From Kaistia terrae (lineage in GTDB: Bacteria; Pseudomonadota; Alphaproteobacteria; Rhizobiales; Kaistiaceae): DNA of 64,000 nt. This document shows positions 1 to 11,448 of this stretch, piece after piece (positions within the stretch are counted from its first letter, which is position 1; each line of letters starts with the position of its first letter). Location of the stretch: contig NZ_JAPKNH010000001.1 of NCBI RefSeq assembly GCF_026344005.1, forward strand, positions 248,001 through 312,000, written 5' to 3'. The notes below the pieces were generated by a model, which worked only from the letters and a program-made list of their open reading frames with translations, searched no databases and was not told where the DNA came from. A program made the translations under genes and the position numbers.

Positions 1-1550
1 CCAATCCGTTCCTGCGGCTCAATCCAGCGCCGTTCCAGGGGCGGGATCTCAATCCCGTCCTGCAGGATGTCGGCCTCGCGATCCATCCGCCGCTGCTCTA
101 TCTCGGCTATGTTGGCTGCTCGATCTCCTTCGCCTTTGCCATCGCCGCCCTCATCGATGGCCGCATTGACGCGGCATGGGCGCGCTGGGTCCGGCCGTGG
201 ACACTGGCAGCCTGGTGCTTCCTGACGCTCGGCATCGCCATGGGCTCCTACTGGGCCTATTACGAGCTCGGCTGGGGCGGCTGGTGGTTCTGGGATCCGG
301 TCGAGAATGCCAGCTTCATGCCGTGGCTCGCCGCCACCGCGCTGCTGCATTCGGCGATCGTTATGGAGAAGCGCGAGGCGCTGAAGATCTGGACGATCCT
401 GCTCGCCATCCTGACCTTCTCGCTGTCGCTGCTCGGTACGTTCCTGGTGCGGTCCGGTGTGCTGACCTCGGTGCATGCCTTCGCCACCGACCCGACGCGC
501 GGCATCTTCATTCTCTGCATCCTGTGCGTCTTCATCGGCGGCGCCTTCTCGTTGTTCGCCGCTCGCGCCGGCACGCTCAGCCAGGGCGGCCTGTTCGCGC
601 CGATCAGCCGCGAGGGTGCTCTGGTCCTGAACAACCTGCTCCTTACGGCCGCCTGCGCCACCGTGCTGGTCGGCACGCTCTATCCGCTCGCGCTTGAAGC
701 GATCACCGGCGAGAAAATCTCGGTCGGCGCACCGTTCTTCGACATGACTTTCGGCCCGATGATGGTGCCGCTCCTGATTGCCGTGCCGTTCGGGCCGATG
801 CTGGCGTGGAAGCGCGGCGATATCGTCGCTGCCGGCCAGCGCCTGCTGTTTGCCTTTGGCGCTGCGATGGCGGTGATGATCGTCGGCCTCGCGCTGATGG
901 GCACGCCTTCGGCGCTGGCGTTGTTCGGCGTCGCGCTTGCCGTCTGGCTGATGGTCGGAGCGCTGTCGGAAATCGCCTTCCGCATCAAGCTCGGCCGCGC
1001 CAGTCTGGCCGAAAGCTGGCGTCGTGGCGCAGGCCTGCCACGCTCGGCCTGGGGCACGATGGTGGCCCATTTCGGCGTCGGCGTTACCGTGCTTGGCGTC
1101 ATCGGCGCCACGGCCTGGCAAAGCGAGACGATCGCCTCGTTGAAGCCCGGCCAGTCGATGACGATCGATGGGCGCACACTGACCATGGACGGCTTCGTGC
1201 CGATTAGCGGCGGCACCTTTACCGGTACCGGCGTCCGCTTCTCGGTACGCGAGGGCGGCAATCTGGTCGCCGTCCTCGAGCCGGAGAAGCGGATCTACAC
1301 CGTGCAGAACATGCCGACGACGGAATCGGCGATCAAGACGTTCGGCTTCTCGCAGCTTTACGTCTCCGTTGGCGATATCGCAGCCGACGGCTCGACCGTG
1401 GTGCGCGTCTACTGGAAGACGCTGGTCGCGTTGATCTGGCTCGGTTCACTGATCATGACGGCCGGCGGCGTGCTGTCGCTCTCCGACCGGCGGTTGCGCG
1501 TCGGGGCGCCGAAGCCTGCCCGGCGCTCGCTCGCCATTCCGGCGGAGTAG
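1..1550 (+). CDS. ccmF: Cytochrome c maturation heme lyase CcmF, 5' end missing
   Basis: The reading frame is open from base 3 of the window, so the N-terminus lies outside and 515 residues are visible. CcmF is the integral membrane subunit that, with CcmH, ligates heme to apocytochrome c on the periplasmic side. The sequence shows the upstream conserved stretch NPVLQDVGLAIHPPLLYLG and the tryptophan-rich WWD heme-handling motif WGGWWFWDPVENASFMPWL, followed by many hydrophobic membrane segments. The methionine at base 240 is internal, because the conserved region begins before it. The stop is 4 bases before ccmH, so the two are co-transcribed as in the cycHJKL operons of rhizobia. Confidence 0.96.
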   Translation, partial: NPFLRLNPAPFQGRDLNPVLQDVGLAIHPPLLYLGYVGCSISFAFAIAALIDGRIDAAWARWVRPWTLAAWCFLTLGIAMGSYWAYYELGWGGWWFWDPVENASFMPWLAATALLHSAIVMEKREALKIWTILLAILTFSLSLLGTFLVRSGVLTSVHAFATDPTRGIFILCILCVFIGGAFSLFAARAGTLSQGGLFAPISREGALVLNNLLLTAACATVLVGTLYPLALEAITGEKISVGAPFFDMTFGPMMVPLLIAVPFGPMLAWKRGDIVAAGQRLLFAFGAAMAVMIVGLALMGTPSALALFGVALAVWLMVGALSEIAFRIKLGRASLAESWRRGAGLPRSAWGTMVAHFGVGVTVLGVIGATAWQSETIASLKPGQSMTIDGRTLTMDGFVPISGGTFTGTGVRFSVREGGNLVAVLEPEKRIYTVQNMPTTESAIKTFGFSQLYVSVGDIAADGSTVVRVYWKTLVALIWLGSLIMTAGGVLSLSDRRLRVGAPKPARRSLAIPAE

Positions 1551-1554
1551 CCCC

Positions 1555-2013
1555 ATGCGTCGCCTCCTGCTTGCCCTCGTCCTGATCGTTTCAGCGCTGC
1601 CGGCCTTCGCCGTACGGCCGGACGAGATCCTCAAGGATCCGGCGTTGGAGGCGCGGGCTCGTGCGCTTTCGGTTGAGCTGCGCTGCCTGGTCTGCCAGAG
1701 CCAGTCGATCGACGATTCCGACGCCACCATCGCGCACGACCTGCGGGTGCTGGTGCGCGAGCGGCTGGTGGCGGGCGACAGCGACGACCAGATCAAGTCG
1801 TTCCTGGTCGACCGCTACGGCGAATATGTGCTGCTGAAGCCCCGCCTGACCTGGCATACGATCGTGCTTTGGGGCGCGGCGCCGACGCTGCTGGTCATCG
1901 GCGGCGTGCTGTCCTTCGGCCTGTTCCGTCGCCGTCGCGCGGCATTGCCCGCGACCAGCCTGACGCGGGACGAAGAGGCCCGGGTCGAAGCGCTCCTGGC
2001 GCGCGAAGAATAG
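1555..2013 (+). CDS. ccmH: Cytochrome c maturation protein CcmH (CycL)
   Basis: This 152-residue protein has an N-terminal signal segment (residues 1-19) and the redox motif LRCLVCQ with Cys44 and Cys47, which is the family hallmark; it reduces or holds apocytochrome c cysteines for heme attachment in the periplasm. A membrane anchor follows at about residues 103-124 (hydrophobic run before FGLFRRRR). The length fits the short rhizobial CycL form rather than the fused E. coli CcmH. It starts 4 bases after ccmF, which indicates translational coupling. Confidence 0.95.
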   Translation: MRRLLLALVLIVSALPAFAVRPDEILKDPALEARARALSVELRCLVCQSQSIDDSDATIAHDLRVLVRERLVAGDSDDQIKSFLVDRYGEYVLLKPRLTWHTIVLWGAAPTLLVIGGVLSFGLFRRRRAALPATSLTRDEEARVEALLAREE

Positions 2014-2140
2014 GCATCGGCCAACATTACCAACCTTTCATGATGGTGACAGAGCGCTGTAATCTTCGGTGCTCCATTCTCCGACGTATGAGCAGTAGCC
2101 CCCCGCGCTGCTTGCCTTGAAATACGTGACGGAGATAATC

Positions 2141-3673
2141 ATGACCGAACAGAATCCCGCTCCGAAGTCCACCCAGACCAGGCTGCGCAGCCGCGCCTTG
2201 CTCGGCACGGCGCTCGCCGCCCTGATCGTTGGCGGCATTGCGGGTCAGGCCGTGGTCAGCTCCCAGACCCCGGCATATGCCGAGGCCGTGCGCGTCCAGC
2301 CGCAGCAGCAGCTCCCCTCGTTTGCCGACCTCGTCGACAAGGTGAAGCCCGCCGTCGTCAGCGTTCGCGTCAAGTCGACGATGACCGCCGCCGACGAAGC
2401 TTCGGCCGACGGCTTCCCGAATGCCGACCAGTTCCCGCCCGGCTCGCCGATGGAGCGCTTCTTCCGTCAGTTCCAGGATCAGCAGCGCGGCCCCGAGGGC
2501 AAGGCTCCGAACCGGACGCAGCGTCCCAAGCAGCGCCAGTCCATTGGTCTCGGCTCCGGCTTCTTCATCTCCGAGGACGGCTACGTCGTCACCAACAACC
2601 ACGTCGTTGACGGCGCCACGGAATTCACCGTCAGCAATTCGGACGGCAAGGAATTCAGCGCCCGCCTGATCGGCACCGACGAGAAGACCGATCTCGCGCT
2701 TCTGAAGGTCGATGACGCCGCGAAGTTCACCTATGTCGAATTCGCCAAGGGCACTTCCCGCGTCGGCGACTGGGTCGTGGCCGTCGGCAATCCGTTCGGT
2801 CTCGGCGGCAGCGTGACGGCCGGTATCGTCTCGGCTCTCGGCCGTGAGATCGGCGCCGGTCCGTATGACGACTTCATCCAGATCGACGCTTCGGTGAACA
2901 AGGGCAACTCCGGTGGTCCGACCTTCAACCAGGCCGGCGAAGTGATTGGCATCAACACCGCCATCTATTCGCCGTCGGGCGGCAGCGTCGGCATCGCCTT
3001 CGACATTCCGGCAGCGACCGCCGAGCGTGTCATCAAGGACCTGAAGAACCACGGCGAGGTCGTTCGCGGCTGGCTCGGCGTCCAGATCCAGCCGGTCAGC
3101 CAGGAAATCGCCGACAGCCTGAACCTGAAGGAAGCCAAGGGCGCGCTCGTCAGCGAGCCGCAGGAAGACGGTCCCGCACTGGCCGCCGGCATCAAGTCCG
3201 GTGACGCGATCCTGACGGTTGACGGCAAGACCGTCGATGACGCCCGCAACCTGGCCCAGATCATCGCCGGCTACTCGCCGGACACCACGGTGAAGCTCGG
3301 CATCTGGCGCGGCGGCAAGCCTGAGGAAGTCAGCGTCAAGCTCGGCAAGCTGCCGGGTTCCGAGAAGCAGGCGAGCGCCAAGCAGGCCGAGGACAAGACG
3401 GCTTCGGTTGCCGATCTCGGCCTTTCGCTGACCGCAGCGCCGGACGGCAAGGGCGTCGTCGTCTCCGATGTTGATCCGGATGGATCGGCTGCGGAGCAGG
3501 GCATCCAGACCGGCGACATCATTCTCGCCGTCGGTGGCAGTGAGGTCACGCGTCCCGGCGACGTCGAGCGTGAGGTCGTCGATGCTAAGAAGCAGGGCAT
3601 GAAGGCAGTGTTGATGCGGGTCAAGTCCGGCGATCAGACGCGCTTCGTGGCTCTCCCCTTCGGGAAGGCCTAA
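2141..3673 (+). CDS. degP: Periplasmic Do-family serine protease DegP/HtrA
   Basis: This 510-residue protein has a cationic N-terminus with a hydrophobic signal segment (about residues 20-45), a trypsin-like protease domain with catalytic His154 (TNNHVVDG), Asp184 (KTDLALLKV) and Ser257 (GNSGGPTFN), then two PDZ domains (about residues 300-390 and 410-505). It degrades or refolds damaged periplasmic and envelope proteins. The ATG at 2141 is preferred to an in-frame TTG at 2117 because GGAG sits 6 bases upstream. Its position after ccmF-ccmH and before a two-component pair is a conserved order in Hyphomicrobiales. A rho-independent terminator follows. Confidence 0.95.
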   Translation: MTEQNPAPKSTQTRLRSRALLGTALAALIVGGIAGQAVVSSQTPAYAEAVRVQPQQQLPSFADLVDKVKPAVVSVRVKSTMTAADEASADGFPNADQFPPGSPMERFFRQFQDQQRGPEGKAPNRTQRPKQRQSIGLGSGFFISEDGYVVTNNHVVDGATEFTVSNSDGKEFSARLIGTDEKTDLALLKVDDAAKFTYVEFAKGTSRVGDWVVAVGNPFGLGGSVTAGIVSALGREIGAGPYDDFIQIDASVNKGNSGGPTFNQAGEVIGINTAIYSPSGGSVGIAFDIPAATAERVIKDLKNHGEVVRGWLGVQIQPVSQEIADSLNLKEAKGALVSEPQEDGPALAAGIKSGDAILTVDGKTVDDARNLAQIIAGYSPDTTVKLGIWRGGKPEEVSVKLGKLPGSEKQASAKQAEDKTASVADLGLSLTAAPDGKGVVVSDVDPDGSAAEQGIQTGDIILAVGGSEVTRPGDVEREVVDAKKQGMKAVLMRVKSGDQTRFVALPFGKA

Positions 3674-3734
3674 GCCCTCCGCCTGAAAGCCCCGGGGAGC
3701 GTTGGTGAGCCCCTCAGCGTTTCCTCTGGGCCTC

Positions 3735-3769
3735 GGCAGGCGGGAGATATCCCGCCTGCCTCTTTTTTA
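3735..3769 (+). terminator. Rho-independent terminator after degP
   Basis: A perfect 11-bp stem (3735-3745 with 3750-3760, GGCAGGCGGGA arm) with loop GATA is followed by a run of T at 3763-3768. It lies between the degP stop and the response regulator start, so the two-component pair should have its own promoter. Confidence 0.85.
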
Positions 3770-3818
3770 TGGTCACGACATTCTGCCCCCAATTGCGAAA
3801 AGCGGCTAACGTCACGCC

Positions 3819-4499
3819 ATGCGAATCCTGCTTGTCGAAGATGATCGTGAGACCGCCAGTTATCTCGTCAAAGCGTTGCGGGAGGCAGGCCATGTGCCGG
3901 ACCACGCCGCCGACGGCGAGGAAGGCGCGTTTCTCGTCGATACCAACAAATACGACGTCATCGTCGTCGACCGTATGCTTCCCAAGAAGGACGGGCTGAC
4001 GCTGGTCGAGGAAACGCGGCGCAAGGGCAACGACACGCCCGTGCTTATCCTCTCGGCGCTCGGCCAGGTCGATGACCGCGTAACCGGCCTCAGGGCCGGC
4101 GGCGACGACTACCTCGCCAAGCCCTATGCCTTCTCCGAACTGCTCGCCCGCATCGAAGTTCTGGCGCGCCGTCGCAAGCCGGGCGAAGCGGAGACGTTGC
4201 TGAAGGTCGGCGAACTGGAGCTTGACCGCCTTAGCCATCTGGTCAAGCGCGGCGACATCAACATTCCCCTGCAGCCGCGCGAGTTCCGCCTGCTCGAATA
4301 TCTCATGAAGCATGCGGGCCAGGTCGTGACGCGCACCATGCTGCTCGAGAACGTCTGGGACTATCACTTCGATCCTCAGACGAACGTCATCGACGTCCAT
4401 ATCTCCAGGCTGCGCTCCAAGATCGACAAGGGTTTCTCCGAACCGCTGCTGCATACGGTTCGCGGTGCGGGATACATGGTTCGTGACGGGGTTCGGTAA
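3819..4499 (+). CDS. OmpR-family two-component response regulator
   Basis: This 226-residue protein has a receiver domain at residues 1-115 with the acidic pocket Glu7-Asp8-Asp9, the phospho-acceptor Asp51 (VIVVDRMLP) and the Lys of LAKPYAF, followed by an OmpR/PhoB winged-helix domain at about 125-225 (PLQPREFRLLEYL, then DVHISRLRSKID). It presumably regulates transcription in response to the histidine kinase encoded directly downstream, whose start lies inside this gene. The placement beside degP suggests an envelope-related role, but that is inference. The signal and regulon cannot be read from the sequence. Confidence 0.92.
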   Translation: MRILLVEDDRETASYLVKALREAGHVPDHAADGEEGAFLVDTNKYDVIVVDRMLPKKDGLTLVEETRRKGNDTPVLILSALGQVDDRVTGLRAGGDDYLAKPYAFSELLARIEVLARRRKPGEAETLLKVGELELDRLSHLVKRGDINIPLQPREFRLLEYLMKHAGQVVTRTMLLENVWDYHFDPQTNVIDVHISRLRSKIDKGFSEPLLHTVRGAGYMVRDGVR

Positions 4500-5877
4500 G
4501 GTTGTCCGCACGACGGCGTTCAAGCTGTCTGCGATCTATTTCGTGGTCTTCTCGGTATTCGCCATCGCCTTTGTCGGCTGGATCACGCGCGAGACCGATC
4601 ACTTCCTGACGCAGCAGGTCCGCGACACCATCGAGGCCGAGATCGGCGTGCTGGCCGATGAGGGACTGCGCAGCGGCATGACCGGCATCGTCGCCGCCAT
4701 CGAGCAGCGCAGCCGCATTCCCGGCGCCAGCCTCTATGTCGTGACCGATTCACAGGGGCGGGTCGTTGCCGGCAATGTCACCGAGGTGCCGGCGGCCCTG
4801 CTGAAGCTCAGCGGCCTCGACCCGGTGACGATCCCCTACAAGCGGCTCGAAGGCGAGAAGACGCATCACATCGCCATGGTGCAGGTGCTGCCGCTGCCGA
4901 ACAATTTCCGCATGCTGGTCGGTCGCGACATCAGCGAGATCGAGCGCATCCGCGAGGTGATCGGCAAGGCCATGATCAGCGCCGTCGTGCTGCTGATCTT
5001 CCTGGCGCTGGTGTCGTGGTTCTTCGTCAGTCGGCGCGTGCTGAAGCGGATCGATTCGGTTACCGCGACCAGCCGCCAGATCATGGCCGGCGATCTTTCC
5101 GGCCGGCTGGAAGTGACCCCGGCCGGCGATGAGTTCGATCGTCTGGCCGAAAACCTCAACGCCATGCTCGATCGGATCGTGCATCTGCTGCACGGTCTGA
5201 AGGACGTTTCCGACAACATCGCGCATGATCTGAAGACGCCGCTCACGCGGCTGCGCACCCGTGTCGAGGCAACGCTGGCCGGACCGGCCGAGGTCGAGAC
5301 CTATCGGACGGCGCTCGAAGCGACCATCGAGGAATCCGACCAGCTCATTCGCACCTTCAATGCGCTGCTGATGATCGCGCGCGTCGAGGCCGGATCGCCG
5401 GATGGCGCCCTGGGGCCGCTCGATATGGCGCAGATCGCCGCCGATGTCGTCGAGTTCTACGAGCCGGTCGCGGAAGAGGCGGGCGTTGCGCTGACGATCT
5501 CCGCCGAAGGACCGCTGCCGCTTCATGGCAGCCGCGAGCTGATCAGCCAGGCGCTGACCAACCTCCTCGACAACGCCATCAAATATGTGGCGAGCGGTGA
5601 TCCGGCCGAGCCAAATCCGACGATTGCGGTCGAGGCGCGGCAGGTCGACAACGAGATTGTCGTCTCTGTCGCGGACAATGGTCCCGGAATTCCGGAATCG
5701 GAACGTCATCACGTGCTGCAGCGCTTTGTCCGACTTGAAAAGAGTCGTTCACAGCCGGGCAGCGGCCTCGGGCTCAGCCTTGTCGATGCGGTCGTGAAGC
5801 TCCACCATGGTACGGTCGCCATGAGCGATGCCGGGCCGGGACTTGTCGTCACGTTGCGCTTTCCGGCGGAGACCTGA
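4465..5877 (+). CDS. Membrane sensor histidine kinase paired with the upstream regulator
   Basis: This 470-residue kinase has a transmembrane segment near residues 18-40, a periplasmic sensor region of about 125 residues, a second transmembrane segment near 168-190, a HAMP linker, a HisKA domain with His254 (NIAHDLKTPLTRLR) and an HATPase domain with N-box (LLDNAIKY), DNGPG and GLGLSL motifs. The GTG at 4465 is used, giving a 35-base overlap with the response regulator gene; an in-frame GTG at 4483 is an alternative. The overlap implies translational coupling of the pair. Its stop is 8 bases before glnE. Confidence 0.92.
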   Translation: MRDTWFVTGFGKVVRTTAFKLSAIYFVVFSVFAIAFVGWITRETDHFLTQQVRDTIEAEIGVLADEGLRSGMTGIVAAIEQRSRIPGASLYVVTDSQGRVVAGNVTEVPAALLKLSGLDPVTIPYKRLEGEKTHHIAMVQVLPLPNNFRMLVGRDISEIERIREVIGKAMISAVVLLIFLALVSWFFVSRRVLKRIDSVTATSRQIMAGDLSGRLEVTPAGDEFDRLAENLNAMLDRIVHLLHGLKDVSDNIAHDLKTPLTRLRTRVEATLAGPAEVETYRTALEATIEESDQLIRTFNALLMIARVEAGSPDGALGPLDMAQIAADVVEFYEPVAEEAGVALTISAEGPLPLHGSRELISQALTNLLDNAIKYVASGDPAEPNPTIAVEARQVDNEIVVSVADNGPGIPESERHHVLQRFVRLEKSRSQPGSGLGLSLVDAVVKLHHGTVAMSDAGPGLVVTLRFPAET

Positions 5878-5885
5878 AGGACCGG

Positions 5886-8879
<2,994 letters not shown>

Positions 8880-11448
8880 GAGCGACGCCGGCCGACGCAC
8901 CGGTCGGCGGCTCCAGCTGGGCGGTCTGCAGCAGCGGCAGGCGGATCGAGACGATCGTGCCCTTGCCCTCCTGGCTGCGGATGCGCATCGCGCCGCCATG
9001 CAGCTCGGCCAGTGAGCGCGTGATGGCCAGGCCGAGGCCGGAGCCCTTGTGGCTCTTGGTGAACTGGTTCTGCACCTGTTCGAACGGCCGGCCGAGCTTC
9101 TTCAGCGCTTCCTTCGGAATGCCGATGCCATTGTCTTCGATGGTCAGGGTCACGGCGCTGCCGATCTTGCGGGCGCGGACGCTGATGTGGCCGTTCTCCG
9201 GCGTGAACTTCACGGCATTCGAGAGAAGGTTCAACACCATCTGCTTGACCGCGCGGCGGTCGGCATGGAGGCCGAGCGCGCCTTCGAGGTCGGCTTCGAT
9301 CACGACCTTGCGGGCGGACGCTTCCGGCGACATGACGCGGGCCGCCTCGTCGACGATCTCGTCCAGCATCAGCGGCTCCATGTCGAGCGTGATGCGGCCG
9401 GCCTCGATGCGGGCCATGTCCAGCACGTCGTTGATGACGTTGAGCAGGAAGTTGCCGCTGGCGTTGATGTCCTGGCAGTACTCGCCGTATTTCGGCGAAC
9501 CGAGCGGCCCGAACAGGCCCGACTGCATGATCTCCGAGAAGCCGATGATGGCGTTGAGCGGCGTACGCAACTCGTGGCTGATATTGGCCAGGAACTCGGA
9601 CTTGGTCCGGTTGGCGGCCTCGGCGCGATCCTTCTGCTCCGAATAGCGCTCGGCGAGATCGACCATCTCCTGCGCCTGCTGCTCCAGCTTCTGGCGCGAC
9701 TGGCGCAGGTCCGCGATGGTCGCCATCAGGCGGCGCTCGCCGTCGATCAGCTTTTCCTCGTGGCGCTTGATGGTGGTGATGTCGGTGCCGACCGACACGA
9801 AGCCGCCATCCTTGGTCCGACGTTCGCTGATCTGGAGCCAGCGGCCGTCATTCAGCTGTGCCTCGAACGAACGGGCGCCTTCCTCGGCGCGGCCCTCATT
9901 CGGGACCTGCGCCCGCACAACCGGCTGCTGGCCGGCGGCGATGACCTGCGCATAGGGAGTGCCGGCCTCCAGGGCAGAGTTCGGAATTCCGTGCAGTTGC
10001 TGGTACTTCGAATTGCACATCACAAGACGGTTTTCCGTGTCCCACAGCACGAAGGCTTCGGAAATCGTCTCGATGGCGTCGCGCAGGCGGATGTCGGCGG
10101 TGCGCGAGCTTTCGGCCAGGCGCATCTGGTCGGTCACGTCGACGGCGATGCCGATCAGGTGCGGCTCGGTGCCGTCGGCATCGACCAGTTCAACGCGGAT
10201 GCGCAGCCAGACATAGCTGCCGTCAGCCTTGCGCATGCGGAACATGCGGTCGACCGTCGTCTCGTTGGCGTCGTAGAGCGCCTCGACGAGGTTCATCAGG
10301 TCGCCATCCTCGGGATGGACCAACTCGTTGATTTCGCCGAAACCGAGCAGCGTGTCTCGCGGTGGTAACCCCAAAAGCTCGAACATCGACTTCGACCAGA
10401 ACAGGCGCCCCCGGGCGACATCCCAGTCCCAAAGCCCACATCGGCCGCGGCGCAGCGCCGTGTCGAAGCGGTCATAGGTCTCCTGGTAGATGATGTCGGC
10501 TTCCTGGGCGCGGGCCGACTGCGAGAAGTAGCCGTAGAGGATGACCAGCAGGATGCCGCTGGTGCCGACAAAGACGGAGACGTTGAGCGAAACGTCGGCG
10601 CGCCAGTCGCGATAGATCGCGGGCAGGGGCGTCGCGACGGCAACGAAGCCGAGGCGGCCGCTCAGGTGGCGCAGTGTGGCGAAAGCAGGCTGGTCGCCGT
10701 CGATGTCGACCTTGAGCACGCCGGCGCGGTCCCCGAAAATGACCAGCGGCTGCGCGCCGCTGACGATCTCGGTGAAGTTGCGATCTTCCTCCATGGCCGA
10801 GCGCGGCGCGGTGGCAATCACGCGACCGGTGGCGTCAGCGACATAGATGCGCTGACCGGCATTCGCGGCGCTCTGCGGCAGGACATTGTCGAGCGCGTTC
10901 TGGACCGCCATCTGGTAGCGGTCGGTCGGCAGCGCCGCCTCCGCCTGATCAAGCGACTGGGCGAGGAAGGATGCGACCATGCCCATCATGTCGCGTGCCT
11001 GGTTCTCCCGCTCCATACGAAGATCGTAGAGCTGGACGAACCGCGCGAGAGCCACGATCAGCAGGAAGAGGATGATGAGGACGGGGATGCAGCGACGCAG
11101 GATCGGCTCGGACGAGACAAGCTTTTCGTAGGCCGGCTTGGCGAGTAGCCGAGCGTGACCTTTGATCATCTGCTTGCGTCGAAACAATACCCCTGCAATA
11201 GGCATGCGCTCGCTCGCAGACGCACTGGCTGTCTCTGCCCGCGCCATAGAAGCCCCCTGATATCAGCTATCATCGGGCCAGTCCCTTGCCCCGAATCACC
11301 CCCATTTGAATCGACGCGAATCGCATTGTCCAGAGGCGCGTTAGGGTTTCGTTAAGCATAATTTCGAGAGCGTGGCGGCGGGGAATCCAGGCGCCGCGGC
11401 ACCCGGATTCACTTTGACTTAAAAGGCCGATTTTCGCCTGCCGAACGC

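Noticed and set aside
240-1550. CcmF starting at the ATG at 240
   Set aside because: Conserved CcmF sequence continues upstream in frame to the window edge, so this methionine is internal.
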